A stretch of DNA of 64,000 bases. It comes from Larus michahellis (Eukaryota; Chordata; Aves; Charadriiformes; Laridae). The DNA lies in NCBI RefSeq assembly GCF_964199755.1, contig NC_133897.1, positions 116,135,579 through 116,199,578 of the forward strand, given 5' to 3'. The translations under genes and the position numbers were made by a program. Each line of letters opens with the position of its first letter. Within the stretch, counting starts at the first letter, position 1. Positions 14,479 to 25,550 of this stretch are shown one piece after another. The notes below the pieces were generated by a model. The model searched no databases. It saw only the letters and a list, made by a program, of their open reading frames with translations, and was not told where the DNA came from.

Positions 14479-15545
14479 CTGAAATGGTAAAAAACTGTCT
14501 GGATGGCCAGGCCCAAAGAGTGGTGACGAATGGAGTTAAATCCAGTTGGTGACTGGTCACAAGTGGTGTTCCCCAGGGCACAGTACTGGGGCCAGTTCTC
14601 TTTAATATCTTTATCAATGATCTGGACAAGGGCATCAAGTGCACTCTTGGTAAGTTTGCAGATGACACCAAGTTGGGTGGGAGCGCTGATCTGCTTGAGG
14701 GTAAGAAGGCTCTGCAGAGGGATCTGGACAGGCTGGATTCATGGGCCAAGGCCAATGGTGTGAGGTTCAACAAGGGCAAGTGCCGGGTCCTGCACTTGGG
14801 TCACAACAACCCCATGTAGCGCTACAGGCTTGGGGAAGAGTGGCTGGAGAGCTGCCTGGCAGAAAAGGACCTGGGGTGTCAGTCAACAGCTAGCTGAGTA
14901 TGAGCCAGCAGTGTGCCCAGATATCCAAGAAGGCCAGTAGCATCATGGCTTGTATTAGAAATAGTGTGACCAGCAGGACTAGCGAAGTGATAGTCCCCCT
15001 GTACTCCGTGCTGGTGAGGCCCAACCTCCAATACTGCGTCCAGTTTTGGGCCCCTCACTACAGGAAAGACATTGAGCTGCTGGAGCATGTCCAGAGAAGA
15101 GCAACAAAGCTGGTGAGGGGTCTGGAGCACAAGTCTTATGAGGAACAACTGAGGGAGCTGGTGTTGTTTAGCCTGGAGAAAAGGAGGCTGAGGGGAGACC
15201 TTATCGCTCTCTACAACTACCTGAAAGGAGGCTGTAGCAAGGTGGGGGTTGGTCTCTTCCCCCAAGTAACAAACGATAGGACAAGAAGAAATGGCCTCAA
15301 GTTGCAGCAGGAGAGGTTTAGGATGGATATTAAGAGAACTTTTCTTCACTGAAAAGGTTGTCAAGCATTGGAACGAGTTGCCCAGGGAAGTGGTTGAGTC
15401 GCCATCCCTGGAGGTATTTAAAAGACGGGTAGACATGGTGCTTAGGGACGTGGTTTAGTGGTGGTTTTTGTCAGTATTAGGTTGATGGTTGGACTCAATG
15501 ATATTAAAGGCCTTTTCCAAGATAAACTATTTTATGATTCTATGA
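14479..15545 (+). repeat. CR1 LINE with RT motifs, 1.07 kb
   Basis: Sense copy reading [20 protein letters not shown], then FADDTKLGG near 14657-14685, then [13 protein letters not shown], and after a frame disruption near 14880 the QYCVQFWAP...ALYNYLKGG portion (open from 14900 to 15352). In-frame stops and a frameshift show it is dead. It ends in the TTATGATTCTATGA tail at 15545. Subfamily wording ([16 protein letters not shown]) is shared with the copy at 23.2 kb. It lies in MYL12A intron 1, antisense to that gene. Confidence 0.93.
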
Positions 15546-15645
15546 AATACTGCACTCAGCTCTGGGAAACTATTAGAAAGTGGGTGATAAATTGGAACAT
15601 GTTCAAAAGAACAGGGACATCAATCCAATTAGCCAAAGAGATCGA
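15546..15645 (+). repeat. Possible old CR1-type fragment
   Basis: Directly after the young CR1, the sequence reads like a decayed LINE of the same clade: 'tactgcactcagctctggga' (YCTQLW), then 'ttggaacatgttcaaaagaac' (LEHVQKN). This suggests the young CR1 landed in or next to an older element. Weak, based on short matches. Confidence 0.35.
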
Positions 15646-16447
15646 TTTATGATGAAAAAGTTTGAAGTGTTTACACTTAAGTGTTATGTATCTGTGTTCA
15701 GCAGCAAATAATGTAATAAGCAAGAACTAGCCTCATTTGAGTCAAGCACTGGACCCACTAATTTTAAAGAAAATAGGATTTCATCTGATAAATCCACCAG
15801 GTCATTTAGTCAAAGAAAAAATCATGCTTTTATAATTGAAACAGTATAAGTATAGGCTGGAAGTATAGACTGGAAATAGAAGAATTTCAGTAGATAAAAT
15901 GTGGAAATACTTCACATTACATAGTACAAGTTATGACAGGCAGGTTTAGTTTGTTGTTTAATACTATGATGCACTGAATGGTCTGGGCCTTGTTCTAGAA
16001 ACTGTTCAAGAAACTTCTAAATTAAGAGCCTGCCTGTAAAACTTACCATATCTCCAAAAACATAACCTTTATTTAGGAAGATTTTTCATATATTAGAAAA
16101 AAAAATAAAGGTCACCCACTGGAGTAGAGAGGTAGGAACAGCCCTGTGCCGCTTGTACATGTACAGTCATTTGTTTAGTTGATCAATAGCAGTGGATATC
16201 AAACTGCAGAAGCACAGAAAATCCTCTTATGCTTCTTACCTCTCGGAAAAGGATAAACCCTGGAAGGAGACAAAACTGAGCAAAGGAAAAGCTTGAGCCA
16301 GACAGTAAGAGATGAAACTTTAAAACCCACTAAGTGTTGCAAGTTTTGATCTGTTCAGAGGCAGCGATCAAAAGTTACGCTTCAGAGAACAGCCTTGTGT
16401 TTCAATAGTTGGTTTTACAGTCACTGTGAATGTCTATCACTCAAAAT

Positions 16448-16545
16448 TTAAAAAAAAACAAAACACCAAAACACAAACCCAAAGCACAAGTACACACACA
16501 CAAAAAAGTAAACCAAAAAACCACAACACAAAAAACACACCTGGG
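16448..16545. repeat. A/CA-rich low-complexity tract
   Basis: About 100 bp made almost only of A and C, including a short (CA)n run near 16491-16502. It abuts the tail end of the antisense CR1 at 16569. Confidence 0.75.
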
Positions 16546-16568
16546 AAAGTCTCTACACAGAATTTACA

Positions 16569-17095
16569 CACAGAATCATTCAGGTTGAAAGGGACCTTAA
16601 AGATCACCTAGTTCCAAGCCCCCTGCCATGGGCAGGGACACCTCCCACTAGATCAGGTTGCTCAAAGCCCCATCCAGCCTGGCCTTGAACACTTCCAGGG
16701 ATGGGGCATCCACAGCTTCCCTGGGCAACCTGTTCCAGTGTCTCACCACCCTCACAGTCAAGAATTTCTTCCTGATATCCAATCTAAATCCACCCTCTTT
16801 CAATTTGAGGCCATTACGCCGTGTCCTGTCACTACACTCCCTAATAAGGAGTCCCTCCCCATCTTTTCTGTAGGCCCCCTTCAAGTACTGGAGGGCTGAT
16901 CTAAGGTCTCCCTGGAGCCTTCTCTTCTCCAGGCTGAACAGCCCCAACTCTCTCAGCCTGTCCTCACAGGAGAGGTGCTCCAGCCCTCTGATCATCTTCA
17001 TGGCCCTCTGCTGGACCCATTCCAACAGGTCCATGTCCTTCTTGTGGTGAGGACTCCAGAACTGGACAAAGTACTCCACGTGGGGTCTCAACACA
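16569..17095 (-). repeat. CR1 LINE, 0.53 kb 3' fragment
   Basis: Antisense CR1. Minus-strand open frame 17094-16648 reads RPHVEYFVQFWSPHHKKDMD to [20 protein letters not shown] and ends at the normal ORF2 stop, followed by the hairpin 3' UTR and tail at 16569-16590. Same subfamily as the copies at 1.9, 26.3, 31.4 and 43.5 kb. Confidence 0.93.
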
Positions 17096-17479
17096 GACTA
17101 TTATATTTAGCACTGAATATTTTATTTTAACGCTGCCAGTTATTTTGGAACTTTTATTAAACTAAGATATAACAGTCACCTTCTCTTAAATCATCACGTT
17201 CCAAAGCCAGGCCTCAAAGCTGCATCCCAAGTTCTGCCCGTGTATCAGCTGCAGCAGCCGGTGCCACCGCTCGCCCATCGCAGCCTGGGCGGCAACAGGA
17301 AGAGATGACAAGACCAAGGCACGCCAGCACATCAGCGACAAAGCTCAATGAAGAGCAGATCACACTTCGAAAAAAGTATCCTATGCAATCTCACCTAGTC
17401 CTGAAAGCCATCTTAACACACTTATTAGTAAACTTCCCCAAACCCTCGAACAGGAGTCAGACCTGCCCCAAAATCTACT

Positions 17480-18450
17480 TTCCGTGACTCAACAAAGCCT
17501 ATGTCCGCAGGTTAGAGAACGGGACCCACTGCCAGCTGTCCCCAGCAGCTGTGTTGCGGCCATACCTATTTCAAAACGCGGGCAGGAAGGGAGAGGCTCA
17601 GCCTCGCCGCCTCCCCCCGCCACCTCAACAGCTTTTACACCAGCCCTTCCCCTGCTCCAACAACGGCGGGGGGCGGCCCCTCTCTCTCCACGGGCTGCCC
17701 GTGCCCGCGGCTGCGGCTCCGGTGTCGCCCCTGAGGGCCGGCTCCCCGCTGAGGGAGAGCCACGCGGCCGGAGCTCCGGCCAGGCCCAGCACTGGCGAGG
17801 CGAAGGCCAGGGTGGGGCTGCCCCCGAGGCGGGTAACGCCTCAGGCGGCCCCTGACCTGCCGCACCCCTCACCTACCCCCCGGGCGGTCGCTGGGTCCCC
17901 CCCAGACCCACCTGGCGGCTGCGGGAGTGGGTCCTGGTCCGAGCGCGACGGGGAGCGACGGTGGCACTTCCGGAGAGGCAGCGGCCACCGCCCCGCCGCC
18001 GGCGCAGGGGAAGGAAGGCGTGGGCGAAACCATCCGAGCTAAGTAGAGGGGGGGAGGCGACGACGAGGCTCGTCGCTTCGCCGGCGAGGCGGCATAACCC
18101 GCGCCAAGGGAAGGGTAGCGACGGCGACCGTGTGTTTTTCCCTTCCTCTCAGGGGTCTCTGCCCTCCGCAGGAAAGTGGGGTCGAGGTCCCGGACCTCTC
18201 TCCCCTCCCGTCCCCCCCCCCCAAGGCGGAGCGTTGGTGCGGCGCGGTGCGGTCACAGCATTCCAAGGGCGGGGGTGCGGAGGCAGCACCGCGTCTGCCC
18301 TTTTAAGGCAACGGCGGGAGTTTCCTGCTCGCGCGGTGCCGGGCGGGGCGGGTCCTTGTCTCTTCGCCCGGCCCGGCCCCGCCTCTCCCCGGTCCCGGCC
18401 TCCCGCAGGGGCCGCGGGTCCCCTCCGCCATTCGACGCCCCGCGGAACCG
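17480..18450. promoter_or_regulatory. MYL12A: CpG island at the MYL12A promoter
   Basis: About 1 kb of very GC-rich, CpG-dense sequence in an otherwise AT-rich window. It includes Sp1-type GGGGCGGG near 18340-18355 and an ETS/GABP-type CCGGAAGT on the minus strand at 17973-17966. No TATA box is visible at the inferred minus-strand start, as expected for a broadly expressed gene. Long open frames on both strands here come from scarcity of stop codons in GC-rich DNA and are not called as genes. Confidence 0.85.
17912..17962 (-). other. MYL12A: Probable non-coding exon 1 of MYL12A
   Basis: On the minus strand, a consensus donor CCGCCAG|GTGGGTCT places an exon end at 17912 inside the CpG island. 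The ETS-type CCGGAAGT lies about 55 nt upstream, a typical position near the start of TATA-less genes. The 5' limit (near 17960) is a guess. The short exon has no ATG. Spliced to the acceptor at 11929 it would give a 5' UTR of about 65 nt. MYL12 genes are known to have an untranslated first exon. An alternative donor GTAG|GTGAGG lies near 17875. Confidence 0.6.
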
Positions 18451-18483
18451 GCCTTCCCGAGCCCCCCGTTTCAGTTACAGCGG

Positions 18484-19129
18484 TGTTACCGTCTGAGAAA
18501 CACACAGTTTATTGTCGTTTGGACAATTATTCCACCGCCCGGGGAGCCCTCCCCACAGTGGGGAAGGGGAACCGGGGAAAAAACAAAGAAACAGGGACAT
18601 TGAAATACAGATTTACTAGGATAAGACTAAATAATTAACATTAATAATACTAAATAACCAGTATCTATCCCAATGCCGATATAAGATATACAAGGATTAT
18701 GCTCAGCCCATTCCATCAGCAGAAGCCGTGCACTCCCAGCCGTGGGCAGCAAATGTCGGACACTGCGAGCGCAACGGCTTTGCGGGGAAGGGAAGGGCTC
18801 AGGGGTCCGGCACCGGGACAAGGAGTTTCTCTGGACCGCCGCCATCAAGGGAGAGAGAAACTCCTCAGCAAACTTTCTAACTGATAGTGAATGTGACGTT
18901 CACGGTATGAAACAATCCTGTTGTCCAGCCTGGGTCAAGTGCCCAGGCCTCGCTCCTCCTCGTGCCTGCACCTGGCAAGGCTTGGAAACTCTGAGACCTT
19001 GAATCCTACATGGCCTAGCTGGCTATAAAGTAAATATTTTCACGAATTCAGACACTAGCATCTTCTAAAAATGCAGTTTTCCCAAGCGTTAGAAGAGAAG
19101 TTAGTCCCGTGTCGCTCAAACCAGTGGCA
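18484..19129 (+). repeat. LTR-like repeat, copy A
   Basis: About 646 bp, closely matched along its length to copy B at 19591-20927. It starts TGTTACCG and ends near CCAGTGGCA. Shared blocks include 'tttattgtcgtttggacaat', 'gataagactaaataattaac', 'gggaagggctcaggggtccg', 'gtatgaaacaatc', and a TATA-like 'ggctataaagtaaatatttt' near 19019-19040. The TG...CA ends, the TATA element and the 'GGTATGAAATAATC...CAGCCTGGGTCAA' wording resemble avian endogenous-retrovirus LTRs, but the family is not assigned. Copy A lacks about 28 bp near its 3' end present in copy B. It begins about 500 bp upstream of the inferred MYL12A start and points away from that gene. Confidence 0.65.
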
Positions 19130-19590
19130 GTTGCTTCGTGAAGCGTCACAGGCCTCAGACGTTCCCGTTTTCTGATGGGAAAAAATAACTGAGGTCTGTG
19201 ACCCCCGGGGCAGCGCGGCGGTGGGGCCGGGGAGGCGGCCACCCAACCCGGCAAAGCGTCAAAGTGCTGCCGTGTGGCTCGGGAGGTGCTACGTCACAAT
19301 GACCCAAGGAGCCGGTACATCTGGAAGGTTGCTTTTAACAAGTTAATGACTTGTCTGTCTTGGGTTCAGAGACAATAAGTCAAGGCTGCGTATTTGGCCT
19401 GGTTTCCTAAGGAAAAGGGCTGATGCTGGTCTGTCATCTGTGTGTTGTCCCATCTTGGAATATTTTTTATGCTAGCAGGCACAACCAGCAGCCAGAGGCC
19501 TCAGGTGTATCAAATTCTCACTTTCAGACTTTATTGAGTGAAATAAAACTTCATAACTGAGTGATGGGGAGATGCAGCAGGCTGCAGCGG
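19130..19590. other. Spacer between the two LTR-like copies
   Basis: About 460 bp containing a small GC-rich patch (19200-19260) and otherwise ordinary sequence. No gag, pol or env-like reading frame was seen, so this is not an obvious proviral interior. Confidence 0.5.
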
Positions 19591-20927
19591 TGTTATGGTT
19601 TGAAGAACCCACAACAATTTATTGTCGTTTAGACAATTATTCTATCACCCAGTGACCCCTCCCCACCTGGGAAGAGGAATCAGAAAAAACAAGGATACCT
19701 GAGTGTTGAAATATAAGCAGATTTAATAGAATAAGACTAAATAATTAACATTAATATTACTAAAGAACCAATCGCAGAATGGTAGTGGTTGGAACAGACC
19801 TTTGGAGATCATCTAGTCCAAGCCCCCTGCCAGAGCAGGGTCACCTAGAGCAGGTTGCACAGGAACGCGTCCAGGCAGGAGAGAGAAGGAGACTCCACCA
19901 CCTCTCTGGGCAGCCTGTTCCAGTGCTCTGCCACATTCAAAGTAAAGAAGTTTTTCCTCATGTTCAGGTGGAATTTCCTCTGTTCCAGCTTGTGCCCGTT
20001 GCCCCTTGTCCTGTCACTGGGCACCATTGAGAAGAGTCTGACCCCATCCTCTTGACTCCTGCCCTTTAGATATTTGCAAGCATTGAAGAGATCCCCTCTC
20101 GCTCTTCTCTTCCCCAGGCTAAACAGACCCAGGTCTCTCAGCCTTTCCTCGTAAGAGAGGTGCTCCAGTCCCTTGATCATCTTTATAGCCCTCCACTGGA
20201 CTCTCTCCAGCAGTTCCCTGTCCTTCTTGAACTGGGGAGCCCAGAACTGGACATAGTGCTCCAGATGTGGCCTCACCAGGGCAGAGTAGAGGGGGAGGAT
20301 GACTTCCCTCGACCTGCTGGACACACTCGTTTTAATGCGCCCCAGGATGCCATCGGCCTTCTTGGACACAAGGGCACATTGCTGGCTCATGGTCAACTTG
20401 TCCACCAGGACTCCCAGGTCACTGTCAATATTGATGCCAATACCAATATAAAATATACAAGGATTATTCTCAGCCAGTTATACCAGCAGGAAGCTGTGCA
20501 CTCCCAGCAGTGGGCAGCAAATGTCAGACACTGCGAGCGCTGCGGCTTCGGGGGGAAGGGAAGGGCTCAGGGGTCCGGCACTGGCGAAAGAAGTTCTCAG
20601 GATCGCAGCTACCATAGAAGAGAGAAAACTTCTCAGCAAACTTTCTAGTCTATATTGAATGTGACGTTTGTGGTATGAAATAATCTTGTTGGTCAGCCTG
20701 GGTCAAATGCCCAGGTCTCGCTCCTGCTCGTCGCTGCACCTGGCAAGGCTCGAAAATGTGAAGACCTTGAAAGCCACATAGCCTCGCTGGCTATAAAGTA
20801 AATATTTTCACAAATTCAGACACTAGAGTCTTCTAAAAATGCAGTTTTCCCAAGCAGTAGAAGAGACCTTACTGAAAAGTAAAATTACTGAAAGAGAAAT
20901 TGATCCCGTGTCACTCAAACCAGGACA
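19591..20927 (+). repeat. LTR-like repeat, copy B, split by a CR1
   Basis: Starts TGTTATGG and ends AACCAGGACA at 20927. It is interrupted by a CR1 at 19773-20425; without that insert it is about 680 bp and aligns with copy A from end to end. The TATA-like 'ggctataaagtaaatatttt' recurs near 20791-20810. Both copies are preceded by CAGCGG, so either the element starts slightly earlier or the target was similar. Same orientation as copy A. Confidence 0.65.
19773..20425 (-). repeat. CR1 LINE nested in LTR-like copy B
   Basis: Antisense CR1 of 653 bp. Minus-strand frame from 20405 reads [40 protein letters not shown] and [15 protein letters not shown]. Comparison with LTR copy A puts the junctions at 19772/19773 and 20425/20426, with CAAT on both sides, a possible 4-bp target duplication. 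Subfamily as in the copy at 2.7-4.0 kb. Confidence 0.93.
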
Positions 20928-22920
20928 GGCGGGATGTGCCCCCAGGGCTGGGGAGCCGGGGAGCTCCAGGGGAACATCTCCTCCGCCCAGCTGCCGAGTC
21001 AGGTCTCCAGCTTGCATGGTTTTCCCTGTTGCTGATGTTGCTGGCGGCATTTTTCATTTATAGGGAAGCGTGGTGGCTTCTGTTCCGTCTCCCACATTTC
21101 CCTGCTGTGCTGGTGGGATGCTCCAGGCCACCTGTGTGGGGTGAGTCTTCTGCACCGAACCAGGCAGCACCGGGCCCCGAGCACTCGCGTTCCTGTCCCA
21201 GAGCGGCTACGATGTGGAAGCAGAGACAACCTTCCCTCTTGTGATCCAGAAACAGGTCATTCCTCCTGCCCCATATGAAACTGGTGCCTGTTCTGAGCTC
21301 CTTTTTCTCAATCTTTGTTTCTTCTGTTTCTAGAGTCCAATGCTTCTACTGCTGGAGTCAGTGGCAAAACTGATTTAGCGGAGTTAAGAGCAGGAAGGGG
21401 AATCTTTATCTATATTAGGGGTTATATTTTTTATCCAACAATGAAATAAATAATATTCGATAACAGTGATTTCCTAATTTTTTCCTTCAAAACTTGATAC
21501 AATATTAACTCAATGATTTATAAGTATATTTATTGTAATGACCTATTGTAAACCAATTTTTTTAGCTTACCCCAAAACTGGAATAATGAAAAATGTACCA
21601 ATAAAAGAACAATCAAAGGCTAAAATGTGAATAATGAATATGCAGGAAGACCTATCAGAATAAGCCTTCATACCTGGGATCTGTGTCTGAAGTGTCTGGA
21701 TATGAGTAGCTGCCAGGTTTAATATTTAGCATAGTGAGTAATAATTAATACATTGACTAACCACAGAGGACTTCAGCCTATACTCTAAGTTATCAAAGTT
21801 AAGTTTACCTTATTGCCCTTTGACCTTTCTCAAGATTTTTTTCTGAATAATTTCTTAATGGGAAAAGGAAGGCAACCTTGTATTTTGAGAAGTAGGGAGA
21901 AATTTAGAGACTCGCTAGATTTCAGGCATCTTTAAGAAATACAGGTGGCAGTAATATCGGTTCATGAAGGGCAATCCTGTTTCCAGAAAAAATAATTAAC
22001 CAGTTATAAAAAAATACATGATTTGTTCATAACATTCTTCTTCATTAGCTCTCATTAAACTTCTTTAGACAGTATAGAAGTGTCATGAGTTCCACTTTAC
22101 ATAGGGTGAAACTGAAGCACAGGTGAGCTAGGCGACCCGTGATCCATTAATACTGAAGAATGTTTGGAATGTAAAAGGAATTTCAGTAAGGTGAGTAGTT
22201 TCAGAGTCTGCCTTCAATGGGATTTGGAAGCTTGCACACTTCCAAAACATTGACGAGCTTCCAATCTTTGGACACCTAAATAACTTTAGAATCTACCTTA
22301 AAGTGACTTACCTGCTACTTCCTTAGAGGTCAGAGGGCCCTAAAGGAGGAAGTTTTCCAAGGCTGCTTTTAAACTCTGTCTTGAATATATTATATATATT
22401 AGGCTAATCCTTCTGGGTTGGTGTCTCTTTTGTATGCATGGAGGGTCTCATTGCAGTAAATACAGTATTAACGGAGCAACCAGGCTTCTCTCTTGGCCAC
22501 CAGGCAATGTGCTCAGGACCTCCTCTGTGGTGGCTTGTTTTGGGAAGGGTCTGCCTTCCTGGGCTTGCTTGGTCACTGGCATCATCGCGTTTTGCATCTT
22601 CCATGTCTTTCCGTGCTCCACTGTTGTAAAGCTCTCCACTGCTGCTTTCTGTATACTTTTGGGGATTGCAATCTACATTGCATCTACATTGCATGTAGAT
22701 TGGTATTTTCCACAGAGACATATACAATATGATTCTCTTCCGTGGAAATGACCATATTGCAATCCAGGCTGGCAACGGCAACCTAAAATGAATGATAGCA
22801 ACTTACCAAAAGGAGTCTGCAGCCAGCAAAGTCCCTGGCCATATGGAACTAAAGGGCCAGAATGTCACACCTCTTCATTAGTGTGTCTCCTCTCTGAGGA
22901 TGTATTTTACTGGAAGAAGC
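20928..22920. other. Intergenic stretch, nothing recognised
   Basis: Moderately GC-rich for the first 300 bp, then AT-rich. No CR1, exon with splice sites, or promoter-like cluster was identified. Confidence 0.4.
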
Positions 22921-22980
22921 ATACTTTTATGAAGCACACACTTTTATGAAGCACATACTTTTATGAAGCTCATGCTTTAT
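22921..22980. repeat. 17-bp tandem repeat, 3.5 units
   Basis: Units of CATACTTTTATGAAGCA at 22921, 22938 and 22955 plus a partial fourth, each differing by one or two bases. A local minisatellite. Confidence 0.85.
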
Positions 22981-23167
22981 AACAAAACAACTTGGTTTCA
23001 TTTCTTGGAGCATTCAAAGAAACCGAAGCTGAGCACTGTCCTCAAATAGATGATTTACCTACTCTAACCATATGTCAAATTTAGCAATTTGTCTAATGCT
23101 TTTCAAATGTTTTATTATCTTTGTCTAGAAATGAAATAATTACCAAAGTAGTTAAATAATTACCCAA

Positions 23168-23958
23168 GTAGGCCAACTGTATGAGGTTTAATAAGGCCAA
23201 ATGTCGGGTCCTGCATTTCGGTCACAACAATCCCAAGCAACGCTACAGGCTTGGGGAAGAGTGGCTGGAAAGCTGCCCAGCAGAAAAGGACCTGGGGGTG
23301 CTGGTGGACGGACAGCTTAACATGAGCCAGCAGTGTGCCCAGGTGGCCAAGAAGGCCAATAGCATCCTGGCTTGTATCAGGAATAGCGTGGCCAGCAGGA
23401 GCAGGGAAGTGACTGTACCTCTGTACTCGGCACTGGTGAGGCCTCACCTCGAGTACTGTGTTCAGTTCTGGGCCCCTCTGTACCAGAGGGACATTGAAGC
23501 GCTGGAGCATGTCCAGAGGAGAGCCACCAAGCTGGTGAGGGGTCTGGAGACCAGGTCATATGAGGAGAGGCTGAGGGAGCTGGGCATGCTTAGCTTGGAG
23601 AAGAGGAGGCTGAGGGGAGACCTCATTGCCCTCTACAACTACCTGAAAGGAAACTGTAGAGAGGTGGGTGTTGGCCTCTTCTCCCAGGTGAATAATGACA
23701 GGACCAGAGGGAATGGTCTGAAGTTGTGGCAGGGGAGGTTTAGATTAGATATTAGGAAGAATTACTTTACTGAAAGAGTGATCAGGCGCTGGAACAGCCT
23801 GCCCAGGGAGGTGGTTGAGTCACCATCCCTATCAAATGTGTTTAAGAAACGTCTAGATGTGGCACTTCAGGGCATGCTCTAGTGACAGAGATTGTAGGTT
23901 GTTTGGTTGGACTCGATGATCTCAAAAGTCCTTTCCAACCATGAAGATTCTATGATTC
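23168..23958 (+). repeat. CR1 LINE, 0.79 kb, open ORF2 C-terminus
   Basis: Sense copy with an uninterrupted 233-residue frame (23181-23882), starting [20 protein letters not shown], passing [16 protein letters not shown] and ending in the normal ORF2 terminus near [10 protein letters not shown]. The 3' UTR and ATTCTATGATTCTA tail follow. No internal stop, so it is among the younger insertions. 5'-truncated and lacking the catalytic RT motifs, so it is not itself active. Confidence 0.95.
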
Positions 23959-24056
23959 TAAATAATATAAATAACAATAACAAAATAAAATATAGTAGTA
24001 GTAGTAGTATTAATACTAATACTAATACTAATACTGCTACTACTAATCATAATAGC
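23959..24056. repeat. Simple-repeat tract at a CR1 tail
   Basis: Starts where the CR1 tail ends: A/T-rich AATAA-type units, then (TAG)n at 23993-24009, then about four ACTAAT hexamers, then (TAC)n. A compound microsatellite grown from or beside the CR1 3' end. Confidence 0.85.
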
Positions 24057-25550
24057 AGCTTAATACATTTGCAAGAAAGGTCAGAAGAATGTATTATTTT
24101 ATGGTGTTCAGTTATGTAAACAATAGTATAGTCGGACTGTTAAATAAAATAAACCAAGGAAGGTGGACTATAGTTACATTCTGGGAATCACCAGTACTGA
24201 CAGTCAGGAAAGAATGAATGTGCTCTGACTTGTTTCCAATCCAGCAATCAACACACGTCTTCCACACCACAGGGAATAATAGGAGTTTACTTAACCAGTG
24301 CAACTCCAGCACCTGGAAGGGGGGTGCCACATCGCGGGCCCGTCGGTGCCGTTCCTAGGGCATTCCTAGCATGGGAATATGGCCCTGCACCTCACTGAGC
24401 CGTGAAGATGTGCCCGTGAAGTCAGGGGTGCTGCTCCTCGCTCGCTCCGTGCAGGCTGAGCTGCTTTATCCTTGTTGTCCCTTTGCTTCTCGCGCAACTC
24501 GGGTGTCCCGCTCACAGCTGAAGTAAAGAAACGTTTTGAAAATGCAAAATGACTTCAATACACTTGAGAACAAACCGAACAAAAGCGCTGTCTAAGCCAG
24601 GCCACCATTCTCCCTCCCCATGAGATGCTGAGCCACAGCACGTGAAAGAGGAATGATCAAAGTGTCTGAAGTGTTAAAAAAGAGCCCTTCGGTGGGCTGG
24701 CCATACCGGACCGCTGTGTCTACGTACTGAGTTAGTCGTCTGGTATTGCTGAAGAGCAAATAACTGCAAAGTAGTGATTAAAAATACAGTTGCCTTTGAT
24801 CACGGTCTGCTGGATGACATCAGATCTCATATTTATCTTTCTTGCTCTGTCCAGAGACTTCTATCTGCTACATTACTTTTTTTTCCCAGGCCACATTACT
24901 TTTTTCCAGCCGTGATCGCTACTGCAGGAACGTTTTTTTAGTTTGAACATCTCTGCAATGTTTCTGTCTTTTTAATCTTGCAAATGCCTCTCTCTCTCAT
25001 TTTGTACTATTGTATTACGTGTGAAGTAGATTTGTGCGTCCATCGGGGGACAATACCTGGTTCCAATGTTGATTGCAAGGAGTCAAGCCACGCACTGGGC
25101 ATTGCAAGCACTGGAAGTGAAAGGAATGGCGGCCCGTCCACCCTCTATGCCTGTTCTGCATAGAGACACAGAGACAGCTTCTGTCACACCTTGCTTATCT
25201 GTGGGCGGGTTGTGCAGTAATTGGGGGTGCACAAACCTGACGCGGATGCTGGGAGAGCGGATTGGGTTCAGGAGCAGCGCAGCCGCATTCCCACCGTGCT
25301 GACTGTGAGGACTCCCAGGTCTCCCTGGTTGGCAAGTGAGGCATCCCCGCTCTCTGCAGCAGCATCCCTTCGTTTGTTAAGCCTCTGTTGTAATCCTCAT
25401 CCTGTAATTTATATATGGCTTGTACTAGAAATGTTTTATTTTTTTCCAGGTTGTTTCTTTCCCTGATTGCTGTGGATGTTGACTGTGCTACGTTTAAGAT
25501 GAAATAGCTCTTAAGATTGTGCCTTGCTCCAGCAGGAAGATGTCTGTTTT
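24057..25550. other. Intergenic stretch, nothing recognised
   Basis: Contains a short GC-richer patch near 24310-24500 but no exon or repeat that I can name. Confidence 0.4.

Noticed and set aside
17961-18638. 225-residue open frame on the plus strand in the MYL12A CpG island
   Set aside because: Stop codons are rare in GC-rich DNA. The translation is Arg/Pro/Gly-rich in every frame and runs into the LTR-like repeat.
18484-20927. A full-length provirus bounded by the two LTR-like repeats
   Set aside because: The interval between the copies is only about 460 bp and contains no retroviral-like reading frame.
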